Assembly: GCA_021521415.1 (NCBI GenBank)
Contig: JAIQDT010014640.1
Span: forward strand, 62,001-126,000
DNA: 64,000 nucleotides
Reading direction: 5' to 3'
Source: Bidens hawaiensis
Taxonomy: Eukaryota; Streptophyta; Magnoliopsida; Asterales; Asteraceae
Shown one piece after another: positions 1-11,872 of the stretch (its first letter is position 1; the number at the start of each line of letters is the position of its first letter). The notes under the pieces were generated by a model. The model was not told the DNA's origin and ran no database searches. It saw only the letters and a list, made by a program, of their open reading frames with translations. The position numbers were made by a program, and so were the translations under genes.

Positions 1-496
1 CCACATATGACCTCACCTCAGTATGCGTTGGGCTTAGAAAATCTGCCCAGTTGCATAGAAAGGTCTATATACATACATGAGGTGGCGATAGACATCCCAT
101 CATTATGCTTGAGGTAGTTGCATCATATGACATCTGGATCTTGTATGCTTATTTTGGAGTAGCAGATTTTAATAATGACATAAACGTGATCGATCGATAC
201 AAGTACTGTTTAACAAAATGTTCAACCTTAATGCACTTTATTGTAATTTTTACAATGAACAATCCACAATATACGAAAAGATATCATCTTGCAAATTGAC
301 TATATCCTAAATGACCATGATTATAAAGTTTCACATTTTCACATAGAGAGAAATTGAAGGCTTTTAAAAAGTGTTGTATGTAAAGAAAGAATTGTCAAGA
401 GAGCTTTTGGTGTCCTCCAAGCTTGATGAACAATTATATGAGTTCCATCACACAAAAACAATAAGCAATGTAGTGTATACATCATAGTCACATAAA
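1..496. other. AT-rich spacer
   Basis: No coding region, RNA gene or repeat structure could be supported here. The only open frame of note, about 64 codons at 105-299, has no recognisable domain and is what random AT-rich DNA would give. Confidence 0.5.
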
Positions 497-1140
497 TCGC
501 GGTGCGCTCCGGTACGGGTACGTGGTTCGCTAGGCTAGATGAATTCGGTACGGAGGGGTAGGTTCATTTCGGTACGAACCGGTACGATGTACCAAGAAGT
601 CCGGTTTGAGGGAATTAAAAAAATTAATATATCTTTCAAAAAATTAAAGTTAGTTATTTAAAAATATAATTTTCACTTTATTATTTATATAATATATATA
701 CACAAATATTTAAATGCAATTTTATAAAATAGCTATACTATATTGTAAAATATAATTTTAAGTAGTAAAGTATAGCGTTATATTTAATAAAAATATAAAT
801 TTGAGGGTGAAAAATGAAGTTTTATGAAAAAAAAACTGCAAAAAAAGTCGCGGCGCTTCACTATCGTTTTAGGGTTTTGGTCATGGGAGCCAAATCTGGA
901 ACCCAATTCACTACCAAATAAATCCACTGTTCCTATAGTGATTTCAATTGAGTAAAATCGCAAATTCATAATCAATTAGAGCAACGGACCAACGTTAATT
1001 GGTTCGCGAATTAGGGTTTTATGGATCGAACCGTACCGGATAATTGGTTCGCGAATTCTCCGGCGACCGAAACGCCGGCGAATTGCGATTGGGTACACAG
1101 CGTACCAATTCGAAAATCGTGGGTCTGTGAGCGATTCATG
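497..1140. repeat. Possible decayed DNA transposon with GGTACG-rich ends
   Basis: Two GC-richer ends (about 497-605 and 1010-1140) enclose AT-rich DNA. The left end repeats GGTACG and GGTACGGGTACG; the right end has GTACCGGA, GGTACGCTG in reverse, and two copies of TTGGTTCGCGAATT. Similar GGTACGGGTACGGG motifs occur at 61090-61169, next to the hAT element. Subterminal repeats of this kind suggest a non-autonomous DNA transposon, but I could not pair convincing terminal repeats or a target duplication. Confidence 0.25.
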
Positions 1141-1179
1141 TAACTATTATGCACACATTATTGATGCGTGTAGGGTAAT

Positions 1180-1790
1180 ATATGTTTTTGGGATATATTT
1201 CAGCACACTTATTTTTTTAAATTTATAAATAAAATGAAATTTACTTTAACTCTATTACCCAACTGGCAAGTGTACCTATCGTTGACGTAGTATGGTATGA
1301 TAAGAACCATGTATCGATCCAACGACGCGCTAACTCTTAATACCAAATTCTTGTTAGTGTCTAGTTAAATTAAAAGTCGAAGGGTTTTTAGAAAGGTAAA
1401 AAAGACAAGACATAGTTTGAAATAATCAAACCTTAAATAATAATTGGAGATAATCAATCCAAATTGGATATCACTTTAGCTCGGAATTCCCTTGAAATAC
1501 AGATGATTAGCATGGTTGCATTTTATATCTTTATGAAGTGAAAATATCCCTCGCCCCTGGTCAGATTAGTGAGATCCCATAAGTTATCGTTGAAGCCGGA
1601 TGGCTTAGCGCTTACGATGACTGACAAGTAGGAGTTAAGGCCATCTTAAAACATGATTAGACTCATGTTTAAATACTTAATATCCTTCAAGATTTCAAAA
1701 GGAATGACATTCCAAACATACAATTGGGTTTGAAGTATACCAAAATTACCAATCAAAGATAAAAAAAAATGTCAGTTTAAACTAAGAGCA
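1180..1790. repeat. LTR-like fragment, possibly Athila-type
   Basis: Around 1258-1330 there is a GGCAAGTGTACC motif followed by a TCG-rich stretch and a GTATCGATCC motif. The Athila-type LTRs at 17002 and 26202 carry a similar order (GGCAAGTGTACCGGTCG, then GGATATCGAAC). The rest is AT-rich and non-coding. This may be an old solo LTR or LTR fragment; the borders are not defined. Confidence 0.25.
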
Positions 1791-2365
1791 CAACAAATGG
1801 ATTCGAGGAAATGAGAATGGGGAAAAATGGGTGTTGAGGTGGATGATGTAAATGGAGAAACAGGAAGTCACCAAAGTGTAAGTAAAAATGTTGGATCAAA
1901 CTATCAAAGAAAGAAAGTGGGAAGTTTGGATCCGGAAGAATACAACCCCCACTCCCCACCCATGGGGGGAGGGAATGTGAGTTGGATACGGGGAACCGTG
2001 TCCCTAAGTGGTTTGAAAGTAAATTAATGTATTGAAGATGTGCTAAGAGTGACAATCTCTAATAAAACGATGAAAACAAATTTATCTAACACGTACAACT
2101 TACGAAATTAGGAATTTATTATGCGTTTACATGTCAGATAAACAAAAATATATGAAATATAATTTACACACAAAATAAGCACACTGCATTGTATAATTAA
2201 TGGTTATTGATTAATAAAGAAACTTATCCTTTAAGGATATGTGCCTTTTCTTGCTTTATCTTTTCTTTTCTATCCGCAATAGTCATTTGACATATCAAAT
2301 CACTAAAAGATTTGGTTCAATGCATCAAAGTTTGATTTTAATTATTGTCTTACTAATTAAACTGT
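1791..2365. other. Spacer, nothing recognised
   Basis: Open frames on both strands at about 1777-2055 overlap each other and match no family I know. They cover a G/C-skewed stretch near 1950-1980 and look like chance frames. Confidence 0.4.
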
Positions 2366-2505
2366 AATTTATAAAGGCTATGTCTATTAGTACACCCTTT
2401 ATCTATTTGCACATCCTTAATATGCTCCATATTAGTCAATATGGAGCATATTAAGGGTGTGTAAATAGATAAAGGGTGTGCCAATATCATGACCCTTTAT
2501 AAATT
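2366..2505. mobile_element. Small foldback element (MITE-like)
   Basis: This is an almost perfect inverted repeat. The core arms 2391-2433 and 2438-2480 pair with few mismatches around a 4-nt loop, and pairing continues less perfectly to 2366 and 2505. The arms contain AAGGGTGT, ATAGATAAAGGG and TATGGAGCATAT. The length of about 140 bp, the lack of coding capacity and the hairpin structure fit a MITE or foldback element. No target duplication was identified, so the superfamily is unassigned. Confidence 0.6.
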
Positions 2506-2689
2506 TTATTACCCTGCATTTACAATCACTTATGTTTTTTCAGTAACCCGTGCTAGAAACAAATAATGAAATAAGTAACGTGGGTGCATGGTAAATACAA
2601 TTTGGTTTGTCTTTTTTAATTATTGATACTGCTGCTTTTATTTCTCATTTTATTAACCGACTCTATTTCAGTAGTAATACGTTACTAGT

Positions 2690-3990
2690 ATAGGTGAAGT
2701 GCTCTAAACTTATATATATATATATATTTAAGTTCAAGAAAGAAATTAAATTAATGCAAGAAATGAGAGAAATAAATATGAACCACTAGTTTTATTTTAG
2801 GTTTTAAATAATTAAAAATAAATAAAAAAGATGTAAATGCAACAATAAATGCACTCTCTCTCTCCAATTAATACAACTAATATAACCGTAATAAATATCT
2901 CTAATTAATATATCTAACTAATTTATCTATAATAATTAAAAAGATAAAAACACTACTTTAGTTTTATTTTTTATTTGCACATTCTTCATTTTATTCAACA
3001 TAAATACAATTTATTCATATAATACTATTTCTTTATATTAAAAAAAATAATTTCCACTCAATATATTAGCATATATCAACGTATTTAAGTTCAATAAATA
3101 TACAACCTACACAAAGTTATATAACGTACACTTGTTTTGAGTAATAAAAACGTACAACATACAAAAAGCATATAACTTACATATGTAATTCGACATCAAC
3201 AATTATATAAACTACAAAAAGATACACATACCCTACACATGCGTAGGTTATATGTTTTTCGTATGTAAGCTATATGTTTTCTTATTCTTAGAACAAGTGT
3301 AGGTTATATGTTTTTGTGTAGGTTGTATATTTTTTATTGACATTTAAAGCAACCATGTGTAAGATAGTTTTTTGTATTATTCATCACAATGTAACTACGT
3401 GTTGATGGATATTGATATGTTGAATTTGAAGAAATTGGTTTTGAAAAGAAAGTAATGTATGAATAAATTGTATTTGTGTAAGATAAAATTTTCGTGTGTA
3501 GGTTATATGTTGTCTTATTCTTAGAACAAGTGTAGATTATACGCTTTTGTGTAGGTTGTATGTTTTTTTGTTGATGTCTAATTCAAACACATGTAAAATT
3601 GTTTTTTGGTATTGTTCATCATAATGTAAGTATGTGTTGATGGATATTAATATATTGAGTTGGAAGAAATTAGTTTTGGATAGAAAGAAATTTTAATGTA
3701 TGAATAAATTATATTTGTGTAGGATAAAAATTCAAGAAACAAAAAGTAAGTTATAAAAATAAATGAGTTCTTAATATTTTCTAATTATAATAAGTTAATT
3801 AGTTATATTAATTAAATAAATAAGTATTATGGTTTATTAGTTATATTAATTGAAAAAAGAGAATAATTAATAGTTTCTTTATTTAGCTTTAAGCATTTAA
3901 AAACTTAAAACAAAACTAGTGGTTCATATTCATTTCTTACATTTCTTGCAATAATATAATTTCTCTCTCGAACCATCCTATATATATAAT
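2690..3990. mobile_element. Long-arm foldback element, non-coding
   Basis: The outer arms, roughly 2715-3085 and 3625-3985, are inverted copies of one another. For example ATGAACCACTAGTTTT at 2779 recurs inverted at about 3915-3930, and GCAAGAAATG is shared. The centre (about 3240-3730) holds a direct duplication of about 250 bp, with the motifs TTCTTATTCTTAGAACAAGTG and TGTTGATGGATATT each occurring twice. There is no coding capacity. The structure suggests a non-autonomous transposon with very long terminal inverted repeats. No convincing target duplication was seen, so family and exact ends are uncertain. Confidence 0.5.
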
Positions 3991-5500
3991 AGTGAAAGGT
4001 TGTGCATTCGTTTGAGAAAAGTTATACATTATACTTTTAAGGATTAACATTTATTTAAGACTAAAAAGATACTATCAACCATCACAAGATAGTGGTAAGG
4101 CAACTGAATGGTATTCAAAGGATCGCAGGTTTAATTAATTGTTGCAACCTTCCTTAGAGCTTAGATAAACATTTTGGGAACATTTTGGGTGACCATTGCT
4201 ATTAAAAGAAAACTTGGACGCAGGAAATTGTTCTAGAAAGAAAACACTGAAGGTAAATTGAATAGTCGATTATCCATCTAATGACAACAATGCTAGAATC
4301 TTGGGTATAATGAGCACCTGATACTTAACATGTTTTACAAAGATTGTGAATCAAGAACGATAATGGAATATTTTATGGTTCTCACTATACATGGGCTCAC
4401 AAAGTTATACACAGATCGATGACGGATGTAAAAATATTATAATTATCGTTTTTCTTCGGGTCTCTTAGTTATTATTTCTTTCTAAATACATATATGACAC
4501 AACATATATTCTTGAAGAATGAGGTGATATAACTCATCAAAAAAAAAAATTAGTGTAAATAACTCTCACGTATATATAATATAACTCAAAAAAAAGGATT
4601 GCAATCTCTAATTAAACCATAACTTTTGGTTTCTTTCTTATCTCACTTCTGAAACTCTGACTCGGTTATATCTCGTATGCTTTATAAACCATAACTCGGT
4701 TTATATAAACTAACTATAAGTTGCTAACCAAGACATTACCGATGTTAATTAAATTGCAATTAGGAAACATATCTAACTATGACCTACTTGTCATGTTGTT
4801 AGTCTTCCAAGTTCACCAACTTGTGACTTGGATCCAAAATTACCAACAACATAAGACTACAGCTTCAGCCCTGGTCCACTTTAAATGGTTTTCTTGATGT
4901 CGAACCATGAACTTAACTCATGATGATGAACATCACTGCAAACTTGATCGTCTATGCCGACGCAACAGATGGGCACATACTACAACAATGTTACATTCAT
5001 GATTTAGAAACTTCTTTATATTGATTTGATTCAAATCAGCTAACACACTAACGTACTTGTATATATATTTATTTAAATCAACTAACACACTAACTTGCAT
5101 ATTTATTATTCAGATTCATATTAATCATTAAAGCTTAGATTACTTAGACATGCTTATCTAGTGTTATCGTAAAGAAAATACAAGATTTTATCAGCAAATT
5201 TGTTTTATTCACTTTACATTGTAAAAATCAATAAAAAAATATATTAAACCATGCAAATGCACATCCAATACCAGTTGTTAAACACTTGCTTTCAAAGATG
5301 CGCCGATAAACCAAAAGCTTCAAAATTTATCTTTTATCGATTATATCTAATCATATATAAGAGTAGTAATTAGTAATTTCACTTTTATATATGGCATCAC
5401 CTTATTATCGTTTTTAATAAAATAAATATTGTATTTGACTATCTGAGACAGTAGGTAAATATTTCAACAATCATTAAAAGTAGCAATATTATCCACGTGC

Positions 5501-5531
<31 letters not shown>

Positions 5532-6831
5532 TATAGTCAAATGAACAATGTTTGGTGGTGGGATTGAATATGTTAATTAAGGCCAGTAGTGGGGGCTCAC
5601 TCCAGAAGAAAAACGAAAAAGAAAATTGAAAAACAAAAGCTGGTGACGCGTATTTATGTAAGATCATGTGTTAATCGACGTGTGTCCAGCAACCCATGAT
5701 AGAAAATTAAGACTACATAACATAAATAAATATTGTCGGCAACTAACCAATTTTGGCGGCACACTGTGTCCAATTTAGGACCTACAACTACAAGTGGTCT
5801 TCCTTCTGTTCCAACTCAAAGAAACTAATTTATTTTTTTATATTTTATTAAAACATAAGAAAAATATATTATGCATGTGAATTCATAGAGTGTATTATAA
5901 GTCCAAAAACGTACCATCTGAAAACAGCTCAAAAAACAAGTTGATAGTTTTGGGTTGGATTAGTTTAAGGATCCAATCAATCAGAAATGATAACAAGTGG
6001 AGTTTTAAAGTGGTGACAGATGCATAGTTTTTGCATAGGTGTTGGAGATTTTCGATACTAGAATGAGTATTACCTGATTTCAACTTTTGTTTCGGGTCGG
6101 GTACAGTTATGGAAATAGGAAATGTATCTTCGGTGGAATTTAATTTATACATCTTTTGTAAAGATTATGCATTATTGATAGTTTGTTATTTTCTAACATG
6201 TGTTAGTTATTTATTATTCTATTAGGTTTGAGCCTGTGCTCCACACGGGTAAAAAAATATAATAAAAATAAAAATCTATTATATGTAATACTTAAATTTA
6301 AATATTTCATATAACAATTTTTTAAGTATGACTTTTTTTATTAAGTTTTTAATGTATTAAGAATTATAATTTTAAGTTGAAAACCAAATTTTAGTGTTTG
6401 ATTTATTTAAAATAAAGTATTCATACTAATATTGTTATGTTAAATATTGTGTATATAAAAATGATATTTATAACAAAATGTTGTCATAGATTTAAAAACT
6501 AAATTTATAAAGACTAAGGTTTTGTTCTAAAAGAAAAATAAATAAAATAATATATTATATTTTAAAATAAAAAGAGAAACAACGAACAATCTTAAATGAT
6601 TGTGTTAAAAAGATATGAGAAGACAATTTGATATTGTGAATTATGAAAATGTTAACAGTTAAATATAATTTTGGTTTTATACTTGAAGAGAAATCGCATT
6701 TATATATGTTAAGTCAACCAATTAAACACAATTACCATTTTAGTGAAGTTAGTAAGCACCTTTGGTTTGAAACTTAAGTTCTTAGGTTTGAAACTTGTAT
6801 CACACAACAATTTATTATTCAAAATTATATA
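3991..6831. other. AT-rich spacer with an (ATA)n microsatellite
   Basis: No gene could be supported. An (ATA)n microsatellite lies at about 5502-5532. A stretch at 4080-4140 has weak resemblance to tRNA-like A and B boxes, but not enough to call a SINE. The last nine bases, 6823-6831 (AATTATATA), are the left target duplication of the Mutator-like element that follows. Confidence 0.45.
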
Positions 6832-7106
6832 GGAAAATTGGATTTTAATAATCCCTGTTAAAGTGTATTGGCCGATAATAATCCCGATTCAATTTATTCC
6901 CGATGGCGGTCCCAAATTTAATAAGTTTGGTCCTCAATGGTCCGTAAACTTAACGGGGTTAGTTTTATGCTGACGTGTAACCTGACTAGGACATGAGGTG
7001 GATTTTAATTTCTTTTATACATTTCTTTTAACATGTTTAATTGATTACCTGGATATTACCACAATAAAAACCCCTCTTTTTTTTACTTCATCTTTCAACA
7101 TCGATT
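6832..7106 (+). repeat. Left TIR of the MULE
   Basis: About 275 bp pairs with 11582-11863 at high identity by eye. The main difference is a gap of several bases near 6950, where the right TIR has an extra run. MULE TIRs normally carry the promoters of the internal genes; the GRF zinc-finger start codon lies about 95 bp inside this TIR. Confidence 0.9.
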
Positions 7107-7202
7107 GAAACCCTAACACTTTAGATTGAGAGCCAACAAAAAATCCCCTGTTTACTTCACCTTTACCAATTGGAACCCTAACTCCATAGATTGAGAGCCC
7201 AC

Positions 7203-7735
7203 ATGAGTTCTTCATCATCATCTACCCCTATTAAATCCCATACACCCAAAATCTTTAGACTTGGGACTGATGGCAATGTTCATTGTAACCATGACATGGT
7301 TGCCGTCACGAGAGTTGCTGGAAATCGAAGTACACGACAAGGACAAGAGTTTTACGGTTGCCCTCTTTGGCCTGTAAGTGAATTTGTTCATTTGTATGTA
7401 ATAGTTGGACTTTGGAAAGTTATATTCTGTGTACTGAAAATTAATCTCTTGATGTGTAAATGTGTTAGAGGTCAGATTGCAAGTTTTTCATGTGGAAACA
7501 AGAAGTTGATGCTATGATTTCTACTGGATACAGTTGTAACCTATTTGAAATGAAAAACAAGGCACTAAAGATGAAGAATTTGAAGCTGGAGATAGAGAAT
7601 ATGAAGCTTGAAGAAGAGAACACAAGTTTGAAAAATAAGATGACTCTTTGGAATTTAATGCCAAAGAAAGCATATGTTTTTACGATTGTAAGCTTATTAG
7701 GTGCAATATTTTTGTATTTTAGCAACTTAAGTTGA
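7203..7735 (+). CDS. GRF-type zinc-finger, coiled-coil, membrane-anchored protein (MULE second gene)
   Basis: Two exons, 7203-7373 and 7469-7735, with a GT-AG intron at 7374-7468, join in phase 0 to give about 145 residues. An in-frame ATG at 7191 is an alternative start. After a serine-rich leader, residues about 28-68 form a GRF-type zinc finger: CNHDMVAV, then NRSTRQGQEFYGCP, and across the junction DCKFFMWKQE. Next comes a charged coiled coil (KMKNLKLEIENMKLEEENTS) and a hydrophobic C-terminal segment (VFTIVSLLGAIFLYF) that reads as one membrane helix. Known GRF fingers (TOP3A, NEIL3, APE2) bind single-stranded DNA. The gene lies inside a MULE, convergent to the transposase, and has no stop or frameshift. 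A role in transposition or element protection is inference only; it could instead be a captured host gene. Confidence 0.75.
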
Positions 7736-8380
7736 AATGTATTTGTTGTAATGACTGTAATGGTTTTCCGTGGTTTTGATTAGGATTATTAGATGCAATG
7801 GTTCTCAGTTGTATTTTATCCAAGAGTTATTTAATGAAATTAATGGTTTCAAAATTTCAAGCAGACTACCATCACATATCCTAACACATTCCATCAGCAA
7901 TGTCATCCAGATGTTCAGATTTGAACTATCTAACCATTCAAGTGAAACAATACTAAAAAGGAAAAAGGGACCCTGGACAATACCCAAAACATCCCCTAAC
8001 CCTCAAAAACAAACCTACACAAAAAAAAAAAAAAAAAAAACAAAAAAAACCACCAAACCTTAGCCAAACAAAGAACACACCAAAAATTACCAGAATCCAA
8101 GTCCCAACAAAACTATTTCATAGGCTACTCCCAACATTTGCATCCAATAAAGCCAAGAATTTGCAAGTTTTTCATATTAACATGAACATCAATCCAAACA
8201 TAACATATAATTTAAGCATTACCATTAAAACAAACAAAAACATACATAAACATCCATATTCAATGTTCAAACATAAACATCAGTCATACCAAACATCATT
8301 CATACCAAAAGACATTTTCAAGTTCAAATAAAAGACAAACAAAAGACAGATAAAAGACCATTTTAAGGTGCTATGCCAGA
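7736..8380. other. Convergent 3' region inside the MULE
   Basis: This AT-rich stretch lies between the 3' ends of the two convergent MULE genes. It includes a long A-rich tract at about 8020-8050. No further gene is supported; the open frame at 7770-8063 ends in low-complexity lysine and threonine codons. Confidence 0.5.
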
Positions 8381-11300
8381 CTAGTAGGTCTTCTTTGGTC
8401 TTCCCCTTGGCTTCTTTCCTTGTGTAGATTGTTGGGTGGGTTGAGAAGATTGTTGTGTTTCAGCTGGCCTTTTAAGACTTCCTTGTGACTTCTGTCCTTG
8501 ACTAGATTGTTGGCCTTAAACAGGTGCCTTTCTTGGCCTTCCCCTCTTCCTTGGTTATTGACTACAACTTGCAGTTGATCTTTCAGTAGTTGAACCCTTT
8601 TTTTTAAACACACCATGCCCACTAAGCTTTCCAGGTTTTTTTGGGAGTTCATTAGGATCTTTTTTCCTGTTTTTCTTAGGTCTTCTAGGGCCAACCTTTA
8701 CTGGGAGGGTCTAAAGGTAAATTAACTGTTGGCCAATATTTTTCTGAAGGAAATGGGGGAATTGTGAATTCATAGGACTTGGTATACGTTTGCTTTGTGT
8801 AATAAGCATGAACATACTCCTCAACATTCACCTTTCTAAAACCTGCTACTACACATACATGTACACATGGGATACCCGTAAGATCCCATTTTCTACATGT
8901 GCATGTCTTGTTCTTCAAATCAACAGACACATCATCATAATACTTCACTTGAAACAAAGTGTTACTTGAAGGGTATACAGTACATTTAAAGGCCTTATCC
9001 TTTTCTGTATCAAGTTTTTTCTGAATCCTTGGGCACACAATCACATTTTTAGCAGACATTTCATTTTGTTTGTTGACTAACCTTGTCATTATTGATAGTC
9101 TAATGACCTCTAACATATTTATTATGTGCTTTGATCTTGACTGAAGGATATACCCGTTAAATATCTCTGCCATATTGTTGACTATGACATCAGTCTTGTT
9201 TTCTGTCTCTAAATAGCACCTACCAAAACATTTTGGGTTTTGCTTAAGTAGGGCTTCAGTTGCATCAGCATTCAATTGCCTCATTTCCCTAATGGTCTTT
9301 TTTGAAATCAGGCACGGAGTATGATCTAGCAGCTCTCCAAAACAATTCCTTTAAATCATCTCCTTTGTAGGTCTTATGCCAATTTGCATATATGTGTCTA
9401 GCACAATTTCTATGCTCTGCATTAGACCAGATCAAAGCAACTGCATTAAGCAATCCCTGAAAAGAAATTAAACAAATTTAATTAAAATCAAGTCAAATAT
9501 ATTTAACTAAAACCAAGTCAAACATATTAAACTAAAACCACGTCAAACATATTATACTAAAACCAAGTCAAACATATTAAACTAAAACCAAGTCAAACAT
9601 ATTATACTAAAACCAAGTCAAACATGGTGTAACATACCTTCTGTTGGTCTGATACAAGTGTCCAACCCATCTCATCTTCTGTGACTTCTAAACACTTCTT
9701 CAATTCAGCCATAAACCATTGCCAACTGTCATTATTCTCCCCTTCTACAACTGCCCATGCTACTGGGTACATCTGATCATTGCCATCCCTTCCTATTGCA
9801 GCCAATAGCATACCCCCCAAGAAAAGTTTTTAGAAAACAACCATCAAGACATAAAAGTCTTCTACAACCACTTAAGAAACCCTTCTTCACTGGATCAAAA
9901 CAGACAAAAAGCCTAAAGAACACCTCAGCATCCGAGTTTAAGTTATAGTATTGTGGTGGGCCAGTTACTAGTTCAAAAGTTGAACCTGGATTTGTTTGTT
10001 TCAAAGCCTCCAAGTATGAACCCAACTTATCATAATGCTCCTTCATTGATTCATAAAGTTTCTTTTGAGCACTATTTTTTGCCTTATAAGCCAGCCACTT
10101 AGTAATAAGAACCTTGTATTTCTCTTTAACTGCATCTTGGATCTCTTTTGCCTTCCAATTTGGCTTGACGCTGAATATTGGCAAGAACTGGTCAGCTATA
10201 AAGTTAGCATTTAATTGTCTGTTCTTCATGTTTCTCTAACAAGTGTGTTCATTGGTTGTACTTTTAACCAAATAACAACCCTTTCTAGCATGAAATGACA
10301 TATAAACCCTGAATGGACAACCTTCAACACAAGAAACACCTAATCTTCCATGTCTGTTTTTGTTACTTACAGAAATGGACACATTCCTACCATTAGTGAC
10401 TGCATAATTCCTTACAATATCTTTGAAAGCATCTCTTGTAGGAAACCTTGTACCAACAACCCATACCCACTTACTCCAATCTGTTTAAGCATTTACCACT
10501 GGAACATTTGCCTTATGCTTATTCCCTCTAATGTCATCTTCCTCACTCTCTCCTGGTGAATTAACATCTGCCTTAGAGTCTTCATAATCACTTGATTGAT
10601 CTTCAACAAAGTTGTCTCCTGGTGAAATGATTTTTGTTCCTTTTAATAACAATTCTACCAATTCTTTCTGTGATAACTCTTTTTCCTTTATGGCATCAAC
10701 ATATGCTCCCCACTCTTCATCATCACTGTCTGAACCAGAACCATTCAAATCAGATACTTTCCATTCTTCATCATTACTATCTGCTTCATCAAATCCATCA
10801 GCTCCTTCATCAGATGACTCAGATCTAGAACCCTTATTAGCAACTTCTATTATGGGTAGTTCTTTGTGGGGGTAAATGTATTAATTTGGTTGGTGTAGGA
10901 AGTCTCCTGGCAGTACACTTAGTAAATCTCTCTATGGGTAGTTCTTTGGTGGGTGAGGATATTACTTTAGTAGGTGTAGGAAGTCTCCTAGCAGCAGTTT
11001 TTCTGTTGAGATGATTGTTTAGGGTTCAAATGGGCTTCTGCTACATGGGCTTGAATGTTACTGGGTTGGGCTTTATTTTGGTTCACTTGGGCTTCAACTA
11101 CAGAAGACTTACCTTGTACATATAGATGAAGAATATGCTTTACATCATCACCCAATGCTGACATCATCTTGTTCACATCTTCATCATTCTTCAACTGGAC
11201 AAGTTCTTCTTCAAAGTTCATCACAGGAATTAAGTAAAACATATCAAAATCTTTAGTTTTGTATGACTTACTATCCATCACAAAACCCATTAGCTCAAAG

Positions 11301-11417
11301 TAAGACATTTTTTCTACATCAACCTGAAAATGTAAGTATCAACCCCTCATAGTGTGATTTAGGTTTTGGGTTAAGATTCCCACCATACCAAACTTTTACA
11401 CTAATCGTATCATCCAT
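8381..11417 (-). pseudogene. MULE transposase (mudrA-like), broken
   Basis: Reading from 11417 downward, the parts are in family order. A PB1-like N-terminus (motif SYFELMGFV) is followed by an acidic linker with DDEEW motifs. The MuDR DNA-binding region ends in GCPFR and EHTC at about 10230-10480. The MULE catalytic core has CLDGCFL (first Asp) and GRDGNDQMYPVAWAVVEGE, then SDQQK (second Asp). A SWIM zinc finger (CTCRKWDLTGIPCVH) lies at 8830-8900 and two AT hooks (KRGRPRK, PRGRPKK) near the end. A 181-bp GT-AG intron at 9457-9637 splits the core right after SDQQK. Lesions include in-frame stops at 10485-10487 and about 10230, and single-base frameshifts near 11320, 9815, 9290 and 8690. Further stops lie between the AT hooks. 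The protein cannot be made whole, so this copy is non-autonomous. Confidence 0.88.
9481..9626. repeat. 25-bp minisatellite inside the transposase intron
   Basis: About six tandem units of AAACCAAGTCAAACATATTA plus CTAAA-type ends, each near 25 bp, fill most of the 181-bp intron (9457-9637). Units alternate TTAAACTA and TTATACTA, which suggests stepwise duplication of a two-unit block. Confidence 0.85.
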
Positions 11418-11581
11418 CTCCCTGTATTATTAAAAGTAAAATTGATTCACTAATATGTAACTTAGTAGGATTAAAGGGTTTTAAAATCAAAGTTCACTAT
11501 CGTACCTGATGGATGATGATGGCTGAAGAATTTTGAGATGAAGAACTTTGTTGATGAAAACTTAGGGTTTTTTTTAATTGT

Positions 11582-11863
11582 AATCGATGTTGAAAGATGA
11601 AGTAAAAAAAGAGGGGTTTTTACTGTGGTAATATCCAGGTAATCAATTAAGCATGTTAAAAGAAATGTATAAAAGAAATTAAAATCCACCTCATGTCCTA
11701 GTCAGGTTACACGTCAGCATAAAACTAACCCCGTTAAGTTTTTTTAACGACGGACCATTGAGGACCAAACTTATTAAATTTGGGACCGCCACCGGGAATA
11801 AATTGAATAGGGATTATTATTGGCCAATACACTTTAATAGGGATTATTAAAATCCAATTTTCC
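11582..11863 (-). repeat. Right TIR of the MULE
   Basis: Inverted partner of 6832-7106. It ends TTTTCC at 11863, directly followed by the second copy of the 9-bp target duplication (11864-11872). It lies upstream of the transposase gene and is its presumed promoter. Confidence 0.9.
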
Positions 11864-11872
11864 AATTATATA

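Larger units (their letters stand above)
6832..11863. mobile_element. Complete Mutator-like element (MULE), two-gene type
   Basis: The 5032-bp element starts GGAAAATTGGATTTTAATAA and ends with the inverse of that sequence. It is flanked by an exact 9-bp direct repeat, AATTATATA, at 6823-6831 and 11864-11872. A 9-bp duplication and long TIRs are diagnostic of the Mutator superfamily. Inside, a transposase gene reads leftward from the right TIR and a GRF zinc-finger gene reads rightward from the left TIR, so the two converge near 7.7-8.4 kb. This matches the mudrA/mudrB layout of maize MuDR. The transposase is broken while the second gene is open. The exact target duplication and well-matched TIRs point to a fairly recent insertion, probably driven in trans. 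Confidence 0.92.

Noticed and set aside
1777..2055. Open frames on both strands, 92 and 66 codons
   Set aside because: Overlapping, low complexity, no recognised family, no splice or promoter context.
4080..4140. tRNA-like A/B box spacing suggesting a SINE
   Set aside because: The B-box match is poor, there is no A-rich tail at a fixed distance and no target duplication.
7770..8063. Open frame of 97 codons after the GRF gene
   Set aside because: Ends in poly-lysine from an A-run and lies in the shared 3' region of two convergent genes.
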